Shown: one piece after another, positions 56,109 to 64,000 of the stretch
How the letters are laid out: each line of letters begins with the position of its first letter
Numbering within the stretch: position 1 is the first letter of the stretch
Assembly: GCF_030418165.1 (NCBI RefSeq)
Contig: NZ_JAUHTQ010000006.1
Coordinates: forward strand, 1 to 64,000
DNA: 64,000 nucleotides
DNA from: Ureibacillus aquaedulcis
Lineage (GTDB): Bacteria > Bacillota > Bacilli > Bacillales_A > Planococcaceae
Direction: 5' to 3'
Notes under the pieces: generated by a model
Told to the model about the DNA's origin: nothing
What the model saw: only the letters and a program-made list of their open reading frames with translations
Databases searched by the model: none
Program-made: the position numbers and the translations under genes

Positions 56109-56849
56109 TCACATCATAATTCCACCATCTACGTGCAAAACATGACCTGTAATATAGCTTGATTCCTCCGATGCGAGGAAGAGATAAGCGTTTGCAATAT
56201 CCTCTGTTTCTCCTAATCTTTGGAGGCTCACTATGGATTCCATATGCTGAATCACTTTTTCGGGCATTTTCTCTACCATTGCCGTTTTGGTGAATCCAGG
56301 GGCAACTGCATTTACATTGATGCCTTTGCGGCCAAATTCTTTTGCCCAGGTTTTGGTCATCCCCACTACGGCAGCTTTCGTTGCAGCATAATTGGTTTGT
56401 CCTACATTTCCATAAACGCCACTTACCGAAGAAGTATTAATAATCTTGCCGTAACCTCTTGACACCATATGGGGGACCACTGCTTGAGTGCAATTAAAAA
56501 CTCCCTTTAGATTCACATCTAGTACGCGGTCAAAATCCTGTTCCGTCATTTTTACGAGCATGGCATCCCGTGTAATACCGGCGTTATTGATTAAAATATC
56601 AATCTTTTCATGATGAGCCAGTACTTGGGCTACCATGTTCTCGACACTTTCTTGACTTGCTACGTCTACCGCAATAAACAGAACCTCTTTACCTTGGTTT
56701 TGGAAATGCTGTTCCAATTCCTTGCCGCTTGCCTCATCAAAGTCAGCGATTACAACTTTTGCACCTTGATTTAAAAACGTTTCACATGCGGCCTTCCCAA
56801 TTCCATTTGCTCCACCTGTAATAATGGCAACTCTATTCTGTAATCGCAT
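56109..56849 (-). CDS. Short-chain dehydrogenase/reductase, FabG-like
   Basis: 246 residues, classical SDR: TGGANGIGKAA cofactor loop, DFDEASGKELE, NNAGITRDAMLVKM, catalytic Ser in NTSSVSGVYG, YAATKAAVVGMTK (Tyr-x3-Lys), APGFTKTAM. The NADP-type 3-oxoacyl reductase pattern fits a beta-keto product from the neighbouring KASIII-like enzyme. Overlaps the hydrolase gene by 17 bases. Confidence 0.88.
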   Translation of the reverse strand: MRLQNRVAIITGGANGIGKAACETFLNQGAKVVIADFDEASGKELEQHFQNQGKEVLFIAVDVASQESVENMVAQVLAHHEKIDILINNAGITRDAMLVKMTEQDFDRVLDVNLKGVFNCTQAVVPHMVSRGYGKIINTSSVSGVYGNVGQTNYAATKAAVVGMTKTWAKEFGRKGINVNAVAPGFTKTAMVEKMPEKVIQHMESIVSLQRLGETEDIANAYLFLASEESSYITGHVLHVDGGIMM

Positions 56850-57759
56850 TCTTTTTGCTACCTTCCTTTAAAAAAGATTCGATTTGTTCGGTTAATTGCC
56901 CTAAATCATCTACAAGGGGCGAATGTCCACAATTAACAAGCTTCACTGATTTTGCCCTTTCCCCAAAATCTTCGATGATTTCATTGGTCATTTGGAAGGG
57001 AACGACATAATCCCGCTCGCCATACAGGATTAAAACCGGAATATTAATTTGATTAACCTTACCGGTACCTTTCGCTGCCTCATTATCCAGATGGCTGATA
57101 TTGAATGTGTTCAGCACATGATAAATATCTGCAAGATTCCGTTGTGTCAACATATCATCTATATATTCCTCATATCGATCTTCTTCGGGTTGATTATGCG
57201 TATAAATCGCAGCGTTCCAAACAGCCCTTAAGCCTTCTCTATTTCCAGTATCATAGAGAGCTTGCATCGGAAGTGTCCGCCCTTCATCTGCCTCTATTTC
57301 CTCAATAGTAGTAAATCGCTGTGATACTTCTGCTGATCCCTCATTATTTGCCTTATAAAATGGATAGCCGCGCGTAGAAGCCGAGGCAAGAAGAACCAGC
57401 TTGTTGCAGTATCCAGGATAATCTATGCAAAACTGCATCGCGATTGCTCCACCTGTCGACCACCCAGCCATACTGAAATCTTTCAAGTTAAGTAAATCGA
57501 TAAAATTCTTGATATCATCACTAAAATCTCTTATATGCTGAACTCTTTTATTATAAGTAGATTGCCCGAAACCTCTTAAATCAGGAGCAACTATGGTATA
57601 GTCCGAGCTTAATGACTCCATAAGCAAATCCCAATGCTTCGAGGAGGTCATATTGCCATGAATCAAAAGCAGAAGCTTTTCTCCCCCTGAGCGTACACGA
57701 TACGAAATTTGTTCTCCATTTTGCAAATTCACTGATTTCAAATTTTCAGAGACTGTCAT
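56833..57759 (-). CDS. Alpha/beta-hydrolase
   Basis: 308 residues. LIHGNMTSSKHWD oxyanion region, nucleophile elbow GWSTGGAIA, acid Asp in LYGERDYVVPF, His in NCGHSPLVDD. Cytosolic esterase/thioesterase-like. In this operon it could release an acyl chain or cleave an ester. Overlaps the KASIII-like gene by 14 bases. Confidence 0.86.
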   Translation of the reverse strand: MTVSENLKSVNLQNGEQISYRVRSGGEKLLLLIHGNMTSSKHWDLLMESLSSDYTIVAPDLRGFGQSTYNKRVQHIRDFSDDIKNFIDLLNLKDFSMAGWSTGGAIAMQFCIDYPGYCNKLVLLASASTRGYPFYKANNEGSAEVSQRFTTIEEIEADEGRTLPMQALYDTGNREGLRAVWNAAIYTHNQPEEDRYEEYIDDMLTQRNLADIYHVLNTFNISHLDNEAAKGTGKVNQINIPVLILYGERDYVVPFQMTNEIIEDFGERAKSVKLVNCGHSPLVDDLGQLTEQIESFLKEGSKKNAITE

Positions 57760-58780
57760 CTCTTCTCCCCCTTTGTTTTCCCCATTGAATTGTTATAGCT
57801 CCCCATGCGTATCCAATTCCGGCGCTAACCAGTGTCAGTACATCCCCATCCTGTATTCTTTTCTCATTCAAGGCGAGTTGTAATGATAAAATTTGATCAA
57901 TTTGACCGATATGTCCGTAGTTCGATAAATAAATCGAGTTTTCCTCTTTTAAGTGGAATGTCCTTAAAACAAAGTCATGGGCTGATCTTTTCATATGGAG
58001 CATTCCGATATAGGCTAATTCTTTTTCATGGAACCCGCTTTTAGTTAAGGAATTCCGGATCACCTTGATAAAGTTATCAAGGGATCTTTGTTCCAATCTT
58101 GTCTTCATTCCTTGGGGATCTGTTACATCCAAACGATATAATCCCATCATGATGTGTTCGGCTGTCAGAGGCTGCCTGGTTCCTCCAACCGGTACAATGA
58201 CATCTTCGGAAAAAGACCCATCCGTCATGATATCCGCTTCATAGATAAGGTTTTCTGAACTATCGCGTTTAAGGATGAGTGCACCCCCACCTGCGCCTAG
58301 ATTAAACATAAAACGCGTTCGTTCATTTCGATAGTCAATCAAGTCATGATTACGGTAACCCCCTGCAAGTAAAACTGTTCTGATATTTTCGTCCGAATGC
58401 ATTAGACTTTTTGCGAGTTTCATTGCCAGAATCGCCGTACCGCACCTGAGCTGTATGTCGAAAGCCCAGGCATTTGTCGCACCAATTTCTTCTTGAATCT
58501 TGATCCCAGCCGTCCATAAAGGATATTCTTTATGTTCTTCACCAAAATAGATAATCACATCAATCTCTTTTCCATCAATATTGGCATGATTGATTGCATT
58601 TCTGGCAGCCCGGATGGCCATCTGTACTGTATGGTCATCTTGGCCTGCTACTCTTTTTTCTATTATCCCCATTTTTGTTTTTACGACCTCAATGGGGAGG
58701 CTTGCTTTTTCCGCTATGTCTTCAGCGGTCATTCTTTCGATTGGCAAATAGACTCCGATCCCTAAGATTCCTACGTTCAT
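57746..58780 (-). CDS. KASIII-like 3-oxoacyl synthase
   Basis: 344 residues of the FabH/thiolase superfamily. Triad appears complete: Cys113 in FDIQLRCGTAILAM, His262 in GMLHMKRSAHDF, Asn287 in SNYGHIGQID. LGAGGGALIL is the usual GDGAGA loop in altered form. Sequence around the His and Asn departs from housekeeping FabH (PHQAN, NTSAA), so it probably condenses a special acyl-CoA. Overlaps livM by 4 bases (ATGA). Confidence 0.82.
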   Translation of the reverse strand: MNVGILGIGVYLPIERMTAEDIAEKASLPIEVVKTKMGIIEKRVAGQDDHTVQMAIRAARNAINHANIDGKEIDVIIYFGEEHKEYPLWTAGIKIQEEIGATNAWAFDIQLRCGTAILAMKLAKSLMHSDENIRTVLLAGGYRNHDLIDYRNERTRFMFNLGAGGGALILKRDSSENLIYEADIMTDGSFSEDVIVPVGGTRQPLTAEHIMMGLYRLDVTDPQGMKTRLEQRSLDNFIKVIRNSLTKSGFHEKELAYIGMLHMKRSAHDFVLRTFHLKEENSIYLSNYGHIGQIDQILSLQLALNEKRIQDGDVLTLVSAGIGYAWGAITIQWGKQRGRRDDSL

Positions 58781-59796
58781 GGCGAATGCTCCTTATCTTT
58801 TTCTAAAGCAAAGATTTTCCTATCTTCATGTTTTGATTTCCATTTAGAAAGAGCTTGAAGAATGGATCCTACAATTCCTTTCGGGAAAAAGATAACTGCT
58901 AAAATATATATAATACCGAAGAAGATAATCCATCTTTCAAAGATTGGGAAATCCCTTGCAAGACCAGATAAATAATGCTGTGCAAATTCAATCACGACAG
59001 AACCAACGATTGGCCCTACCAACGTTCCCACACCTCCAATGATTGTCATCAGAAGAGCATCGAGCGTAATATCCATTGCCATAACACTCGTATTGACGAA
59101 TCGGAGGGAAACTGCATATAATGACCCTGCCAAACTCGCTATAACACCGGCAACAACAGAAGCTATGACTTTATAATGCAATGTTTTAAACCCTAAAGAA
59201 CGTGTGCGTTGTTCATTTTCCCGTACAGCAATCAGTAATCTTCCAAGAGGAGACTGAACAAAGCGCCTAAGAATCAGGAAGACGATGACCAAGCAGGCAA
59301 GTACACAAAAGTAAAAGACGATGCGATCCTTGAAAATATCAGGTGCCCGAAAAGTGAAACCGTCATTCCCCTTTGTCACAGTACGCCATTTTTCCGCTAC
59401 AACTAATAACAGTCCCGAAATTGCCAAGGTTAACATGGCGAAAAAGTGGCTCTTCAATCTCAAGGTTAAGAGCCCAACAAGGAAACTTACGAATCCCGAA
59501 AGAACAATGCCAACTGCAATAGACCCAATAAACACGCCAATTGTCGGTTCAAAGGTATTCAGCAGTATAGCTGTTGCATACGCACCGATACCAAAAAACA
59601 TTGCATGGCCGAAAGAAACAATTCCCGTATAACCGAGCAAAATATCATAACTCATTGCCAATATCGAAAAAATAAAAATTTGCGTAAATAAAATAGTTAA
59701 TGTCCGTGAATCAGCTACAAAAGGAAAGGCAATTAGGAATAGTAAAATAATGAGAAACAGAACATGATATTTGGAAACCAGATTTGATGTTTTCAA
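58777..59796 (-). CDS. livM: Branched-chain-amino-acid-type ABC permease, LivM
   Basis: 339 residues from TTG 59796 (AAAGGAG ~8 bases upstream); the GTG at 59805 lies directly on that site. About nine helices; LivM motifs GYTGIVSFGHAMFFGIGAYA, ENEQRTRSLGF, IGGVGTLVGPIVGS and the C-terminal FPKGIVGS. Pairs with LivH. Confidence 0.9.
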   Translation of the reverse strand: MKTSNLVSKYHVLFLIILLFLIAFPFVADSRTLTILFTQIFIFSILAMSYDILLGYTGIVSFGHAMFFGIGAYATAILLNTFEPTIGVFIGSIAVGIVLSGFVSFLVGLLTLRLKSHFFAMLTLAISGLLLVVAEKWRTVTKGNDGFTFRAPDIFKDRIVFYFCVLACLVIVFLILRRFVQSPLGRLLIAVRENEQRTRSLGFKTLHYKVIASVVAGVIASLAGSLYAVSLRFVNTSVMAMDITLDALLMTIIGGVGTLVGPIVGSVVIEFAQHYLSGLARDFPIFERWIIFFGIIYILAVIFFPKGIVGSILQALSKWKSKHEDRKIFALEKDKEHSP

Positions 59797-59801
59797 GAAG
59801 C

Positions 59802-60665
59802 TCACTCCTTTGCCATCCTGAATAAGCCTTGAGGACGGAAAATTAATACGATGGCCATCAAGATCATATTGACCGCCAATGATAAAAATGGAATATAGTA
59901 AGCCATAAAGCTTCCAGCCAATCCTACTAAAATTGCCGCAAGCAAGGAGCCGGAAAAACTCCCCATACCGCCAATCACCACGACAATAAATCCTAATATG
60001 GCAAACTCCATTCCCATTTCTGCGTAAATAGAACCTGAATAAGGGGCCATTAACATTCCACCAATGGCTGCAAGAGCAGCCCCAGTCATAAAGACGAACA
60101 AAAATACTTTCTTTATATTAATGCCGAGTGCCTGCACCATTTCTTTATTCATCACACCTGCACGGACAATCAGCCCAATTTTTGTGTGTGTCAAAATATA
60201 ATGGAATACTCCAAAAACAATAAAACCGACAACGATAATGAATATCCGGTACTTAATAATAATGACTTCACCCATTTCCCAACTGCCGGCTAGATAATCC
60301 GGTACTTTGACAGGAATTGCATTCGGTCCAAACACTACTTTAATCATTTCTTGCAATACCAGCATAAAACCAAGAGTGATTAAGATTTGCTGTACATGAT
60401 TGCCGTATACAGGTGTAATGATCAACTTTTCCATTAAGAAGCCCAATACCATACCTGTTAAAATGGCAACCATTATTCCGACTATGAAACTCTCTGTAAT
60501 TATATAGGTAAACACACCTGTATAAGCACCCCATACGAAGAGTCCACCATGAGAAAAATTGAGTACATCCATCAAGCCGAAAATTAGCGTAAGCCCAGCT
60601 GCAAGTAAGAAGATTAGCATTCCTGTTGCCAACCCATTAATTATCAAACTTATAAGTAAATCCAC
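59802..60665 (-). CDS. livH: Branched-chain-amino-acid-type ABC permease, LivH
   Basis: 287 residues from GTG 60665 (AAGGGG about 8 bases upstream). LivH motifs LIINGLATGMLIFLLAAGLTLIFGLMDVLNFSHGG, VVIGGMGSFSGSLLAAILVG and the C-terminal FRPQGLF. Membrane half of the importer. Confidence 0.9.
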   Translation of the reverse strand: MDLLISLIINGLATGMLIFLLAAGLTLIFGLMDVLNFSHGGLFVWGAYTGVFTYIITESFIVGIMVAILTGMVLGFLMEKLIITPVYGNHVQQILITLGFMLVLQEMIKVVFGPNAIPVKVPDYLAGSWEMGEVIIIKYRIFIIVVGFIVFGVFHYILTHTKIGLIVRAGVMNKEMVQALGINIKKVFLFVFMTGAALAAIGGMLMAPYSGSIYAEMGMEFAILGFIVVVIGGMGSFSGSLLAAILVGLAGSFMAYYIPFLSLAVNMILMAIVLIFRPQGLFRMAKE

Positions 60666-60677
60666 TCGACTCACCCC

Positions 60678-61388
60678 TTACCCAATGCCTAAATACTTAT
60701 GTTTCATTGCATCATCCGAAATTAATTCATTCATGGCACCTGTATGCACAGTTCGACCATCATCAATCAGGGTAAACGTGTCTCCAATACGGCTTGCCAT
60801 GAAAAAGTTTTGTTCAACGAGGACAATGGTCGTTCTTTTTTTCATTTCCATAATTGCTTCCATCACTTTTTCAACAACGATCGGTGCTAATCCCTTTGAA
60901 GGCTCATCGATCAGCAAAAGCTTGCTATCATTGACAAAGGCCCTTGCCATTGCCAGCATCTGTTTTTGACCACCAGATAAATTTCCGCCGGCTTTTTTCC
61001 AGAACTTCTTAAGGTCCGGAAATAGAGTCAACACATACTCCTGCCTTTCAAACGCTTCACTCGTCTCTTTACGCATGGCAACCTTTATATTTTCTTCTAC
61101 CGTTAGCTGCGCAAAAATACCCTGATCCTCCGGCACATACCCAATTCCAGTATTGGCAATCTCATATGTGGGCTTTTTCGATATCTCTTCATTCAAAAAG
61201 GTTATAGAACCACTTGATGCTGGCGTTAGCCCCATAATTGTTTTTAATGTAGTTGTTTTCCCGGCTCCGTTACGGCCTAATAGTACGGAAACCTCACCTA
61301 CCCTAGCTTCAAATTGAATGCCCTGTAAAATATGGAACTGCCCAATATGTGTTTGGATGTTATGAAGTTTCAACAAGCTCTCCATCAT
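60678..61388 (-). CDS. livF: Liv-type ABC ATPase, LivF
   Basis: 236 residues. Walker A GRNGAGKTTTLKTIMG, signature LSGGQKQMLAMARAF, Walker B LLIDEPSKGLAP, LVEQNFFMA: the LivF pattern. Overlaps the end of livG by 29 bases; GGAGGGCTTT precedes the ATG. Confidence 0.92.
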   Translation of the reverse strand: MMESLLKLHNIQTHIGQFHILQGIQFEARVGEVSVLLGRNGAGKTTTLKTIMGLTPASSGSITFLNEEISKKPTYEIANTGIGYVPEDQGIFAQLTVEENIKVAMRKETSEAFERQEYVLTLFPDLKKFWKKAGGNLSGGQKQMLAMARAFVNDSKLLLIDEPSKGLAPIVVEKVMEAIMEMKKRTTIVLVEQNFFMASRIGDTFTLIDDGRTVHTGAMNELISDDAMKHKYLGIG

Positions 61389-62136
61389 AAAGCCCTCCTA
61401 AATATGCATTCTGAACGGTTTCATTATTCATAATTTCAGTTGGTGTACCATCCGCGAGTAATTTTCCATTAAATAACACCATGATCGAATCGGATAAATC
61501 CAGAATCATATCCATCTTGTGTTCTATTAATAGAATGGTTTTATTGCCGCGTTGTTTGATGGTACGTATAACATCCAAAATTGTCGGTACTTCTTCCAAA
61601 GACATGCCGGCTGTTGGTTCATCCAACAATAGTACTTCTGTATCCAGTGCGAGCAGCATGGCAATTTCAAGTTTGCGCTTCTCACCATGGGATAACTGAC
61701 TGGCAATTGCCTCACCCTTATTGAGCAGCAGTACTTGATCTAGTATCACTAGTGCTTCTTCTGTTATTTTTTTGTAACTGCGATAAGATTTGATAAAATG
61801 AAACCTTACTTTTTCCTTTGACTGTACCGCCAACCGAACATTTTCGAGGACAGTCAGATTAGGAAAGACATTTGTAATTTGAAATGATCTCCCCAGACCT
61901 TTGCGTGTCCTCTCCACTGAAGAGTATTTTGCTAATGATTCACCCTTAAAAAATACATCTCCTTCAGTCGGCCTTAATTCACCACTAAGCAGGTTAAAGA
62001 AGGTTGTTTTGCCAGCACCATTCGGACCGATAATCGACTTGAAGTGCTTTTCGGGCATTTCAAAATTCACGCGATCCACCGCTTTGTGCCCGCCAAATTG
62101 GATGGACAAATCCTTTGTACGTATAATTGGCTCCAT
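61360..62136 (-). CDS. livG: Liv-type ABC ATPase, LivG
   Basis: 258 residues. Walker A GPNGAGKTTFFNLLSG, LGRSFQITNVFPNLTVLENV (LivG hallmark), LSHGEKRKLEIAMLL, LLLDEPTAGMS. Separated from livK by a 199-base spacer with two competing hairpins; AAAGGAGAA ribosome site adjoins the downstream repeat arm. Confidence 0.92.
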   Translation of the reverse strand: MEPIIRTKDLSIQFGGHKAVDRVNFEMPEKHFKSIIGPNGAGKTTFFNLLSGELRPTEGDVFFKGESLAKYSSVERTRKGLGRSFQITNVFPNLTVLENVRLAVQSKEKVRFHFIKSYRSYKKITEEALVILDQVLLLNKGEAIASQLSHGEKRKLEIAMLLALDTEVLLLDEPTAGMSLEEVPTILDVIRTIKQRGNKTILLIEHKMDMILDLSDSIMVLFNGKLLADGTPTEIMNNETVQNAYLGGLYDGELVETS

Positions 62137-62149
62137 CTTGATTCTCCTT

Positions 62150-62320
62150 TCTGTTTCTCTTAAAATCTTTGGAAGAATTGAAGTCTGCTAATTTATTGGA
62201 TACCTTATCGTTTTTAGTGGACATTTTTTTCAAATTAATGGACAACCCCAGTTTCCTAGTTTTCTTTACTGACCAGGAGAAAAGATTTTAAGAGAAACAG
62301 ACCAAACGTGTTGGTCTGTT
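62150..62320 (-). promoter_or_regulatory. livK-livG spacer with competing inverted repeats
   Basis: Hairpin 1: AACAGACCAA / TTGGTCTGTT (62296-62320). A 21-bp perfect inverted repeat, arms 62281-62301 and 62150-62170 (CTGTTTCTCTTAAAATCTTT type), shares bases with hairpin 1 and ends next to the livG ribosome site. The two foldings exclude each other. May set livK:livG ratio or act as an attenuator. Confidence 0.6.
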
Positions 62321-62335
62321 CGATTGATGACCCAA

Positions 62336-63592
62336 CTAGTTCATGATTGGAGGTTCTGTTTCCTCAGGGCTTAATTCGCGGATTAGCACCGGCACAGGAT
62401 AATCAAAACCATCCACAGTTTCTAAACGAACCGAATACATTGTTTGCAATGCTTGATGATCTTCTTCGCGGAATGTCATTGTTCCCTTTGGTGTTTCGAA
62501 GGACATTCCTTCCATGAGCGGTATCAACGTATTACCATCTGCATTCCCACCAGATGCTTCCAATGCTGTAACAATTGCCACTGCCGCCGAGAATCCACCA
62601 GGTGTAAACAAGTCAGGTACTTCACCGTTAAAACGTGTTTTATGTTCCTCTACTAACCAATCATTTACTTCATTGTCTGGCAGCGTATGATAATAAACAG
62701 AAAATCCTTCCATTCCAACTAGTGGTCCCATCATCTGAAGCGCAACAATATCCGGTGCTCCCGTAGAAATTTTGATTCCTTTTTCCTGCAGTTTTAAATC
62801 TGCAATTTGATTCCATGGAGAGTTCGCACCAGCCCAAACAACAAATAAATAATCTGGTTTTGCTTCAACAATCTTTTGTAGATTGGAAGTAAAATCTGTT
62901 GCCGCCGGGTCTGCATATTCTTCGGCAACAATCTCAGCACCTAATTTTTCTGCTGCGTCCTTAAATGCCGAGACACCATCCCAGCCAAATGAGTAATCAG
63001 GTGCAAATGTTGCAATTTTGACGCCTTCACCTGCTATAGCTGCAGCCGCAGCATAGGCATCTTGGGAAGAATTCCGGGCAGTCCGGAATATATATGGATT
63101 GAATTCCGAGCCTGTAATGCTATCCGCAACAGCAGGTTCAACAATCATGATTTTTTCGTATTCCTCAGCAAGTGGAAGCACGGCTAAAGTGTCTCCCGAA
63201 CTCGAAGATCCCACCAAGAAATCGACGCCATCATCTTCCAATAATTTTGTTGCTTTTTGCACCGCTACTTCCGGCTTTGTCTCTGTATCTTCCCAAACCA
63301 CTTCGATTTTTTTGCCTGCAACCTCCATTGTTCCTTTTGTTGCATATTCGAGTCCAAGTTCAAACCCTTTTTGAGTTTGTTTTCCGTATGATTCCAATGC
63401 ACCCGTTAAAGAAGCAAGCACCCCAACTTTAATTGTTCCGGCAGATTCCGCAGTTTCCGTACTATCTCCTGACGCTGTACCTTCTTCAGAGTTTGCCTCA
63501 TCTTCTGTTGAAGTCGTTCCATCTTCACTACAAGCAACCATCAGTAAGAGAACTAATCCCATAATTAAAAATAATGACCAAAACCTTTTCAA
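62336..63592 (-). CDS. livK: Liv-type ABC substrate-binding lipoprotein
   Basis: 418 residues from TTG 63592 with GGGGGG ~7 bases upstream. Lipoprotein signal with LLLMVAC box, acidic Ser/Thr-rich linker, then a LivJ/LivK periplasmic-binding fold (IKVGVLASLTGALESYGKQTQKGFELGLEYA, DFLVGSSSSGDTLAVLPLAEEY, KIATFAPDYSFGWDG). Such proteins bind amino acids but also aromatic, aliphatic and amide acids; the ligase next door suggests a carboxylic acid. Confidence 0.9.
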   Translation of the reverse strand: MKRFWSLFLIMGLVLLLMVACSEDGTTSTEDEANSEEGTASGDSTETAESAGTIKVGVLASLTGALESYGKQTQKGFELGLEYATKGTMEVAGKKIEVVWEDTETKPEVAVQKATKLLEDDGVDFLVGSSSSGDTLAVLPLAEEYEKIMIVEPAVADSITGSEFNPYIFRTARNSSQDAYAAAAAIAGEGVKIATFAPDYSFGWDGVSAFKDAAEKLGAEIVAEEYADPAATDFTSNLQKIVEAKPDYLFVVWAGANSPWNQIADLKLQEKGIKISTGAPDIVALQMMGPLVGMEGFSVYYHTLPDNEVNDWLVEEHKTRFNGEVPDLFTPGGFSAAVAIVTALEASGGNADGNTLIPLMEGMSFETPKGTMTFREEDHQALQTMYSVRLETVDGFDYPVPVLIRELSPEETEPPIMN

Positions 63593-63614
63593 TTTTGTAC
63601 CCCCCTTTATTTAA

Positions 63615-63628
63615 TTAAAGCGCTTACA
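63615..63628 (-). promoter_or_regulatory. cre-like site upstream of livK
   Basis: Minus strand TGTAAGCGCTTTAA matches TGWAAnCGnTnWCA except at one of the closing positions; it lies 23-36 bases before the livK start, a repressing position for CcpA. Confidence 0.6.
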
Positions 63629-63701
63629 ATTCCTGCTTCATGTATAAAATAAACTACTCCAGTTACAAATTAGTTACAAAGATGAAGCGGAACTATTATG
63701 T

Positions 63702-63735
63702 GAAAAAAAAAGCCAACTGCATACAAGATTACCTT
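63702..63735 (-). terminator. Weak terminator after the BTAD regulator gene
   Basis: Minus-strand stem TACAAG / CTTGTA, then a nine-T run about 10 bases farther on. The gap makes it doubtful. Confidence 0.3.
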
Positions 63736-63743
63736 GTAAACAA

Positions 63744-64000
63744 TTAGCGTGAAATCATTTCAAAAATTTGTTCCGTTGTTTCCATTGGTTCAATAGCTAA
63801 TTCATCTTCCAAAATTTTTACGCACTTTTCATACCACTTTACCGCTTGTGGACGGTTATCTTGATAATAGTAGGCAAGCATGATCAACCGGTAGCCCTCT
63901 TCCCATGTTTCTTCAAGCTGCAATAATTTCTGTGCCCACTCAATCGTCTTTTGAAACTCTTTTAATCGCGTATAATTTTGTGCAATTCGTTCCATCACAA
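63744..64000 (-). CDS. BTAD-domain (SARP-like) regulator, C-terminal part only
   Basis: The last ~85 residues are TPR-like helices ending LIMLAYYYQDNRPQAVKWYEKCVKILEDELAIEP, the signature of the bacterial transcriptional activator domain. The gene runs past the right edge of the window; a Met near 63998 is internal, not a start. Located directly upstream of livK on the same strand, so it probably activates the operon. Confidence 0.7.
   Translation of the reverse strand, partial: VMERIAQNYTRLKEFQKTIEWAQKLLQLEETWEEGYRLIMLAYYYQDNRPQAVKWYEKCVKILEDELAIEPMETTEQIFEMISR

Noticed and set aside
62060-62245. 61-residue frame crossing the livK-livG spacer into livG
   Set aside because: No ribosome site before its ATG and it runs out of frame through livG; more likely part of the RNA structure.

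Overview
The window is low-GC DNA with strong Gram-positive Shine-Dalgarno sites (AGGAGG, GGGGG) and frequent TTG/GTG starts. Its genes are Bacillales genes: the double dynamin DynA, YpgQ and YpgR/CvfC relatives, type II pantothenate kinase, a YisP-like synthase, a YfmR-like ABC-F protein, YxlEFG relatives and a ba3-type oxidase with subunit IIa. It is most likely a chromosomal piece of a Planococcaceae/Bacillaceae member (Lysinibacillus or Solibacillus type). The genus is inference. No rRNA, tRNA, prophage or CRISPR array was seen.

Layout. 1-0.35 kb holds a ~52-bp tandem repeat. 0.35-5.5 kb carries a CvfC-like protein, an ABC-F ATPase and a YxlEFG-like ABC exporter facing an ArsR-type regulator across a perfect 22-bp palindrome. 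6.2-12.2 kb is an abgAB/abgT peptidase-transporter locus with its own divergent regulator; abgT is broken by about 235 bp of foreign sequence. 13.0-13.6 kb is an array of a ~20.5-bp repeat. 14.1-19.75 kb is a complete ribose operon rbsRKDACB with two operator-like sites 42 bp apart. 20-29.5 kb has scattered single genes (BmrA-like exporter, CspD, membrane-anchored PstS-like protein, YitT-like protein, VOC protein, YbaK, CoaB-like flavoprotein, SEC-C protein). An IS3-family element (29496-30943, GTG target duplication) sits inside the SEC-C gene's terminator hairpin.

31-45 kb is mostly housekeeping: RNase HI-like, CoaW, a DEDDh exonuclease, a YisP-like synthase, a PAS-GGDEF cyclase, DUF188 plus D-serine dehydratase, GdhA, PepF and malic enzyme. 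45-54.5 kb has an MBL hydrolase, SseA-type rhodanese, DynA, a tiny Fur-box-controlled membrane ORF, CheX, and the ba3 oxidase operon behind an FNR-type box. 54.6-63.6 kb is one tightly coupled minus-strand operon: Liv-type ABC importer (livK-G-F-H-M), KASIII-like synthase, alpha/beta hydrolase, FabG-like reductase and acyl-CoA ligase. It starts beside the end of a BTAD-type (SARP-like) regulator gene and has a cre-like site.

Items most worth a second look: the liv/KASIII/ligase operon with BTAD regulator and an RNA-switch-like livK-livG spacer; a DUF188 gene that can only start at ATT; an IS inside a terminator; the helically phased 20.5-bp array; the Fur-boxed 27-residue ORF; and the FNR-type box at the oxidase operon.
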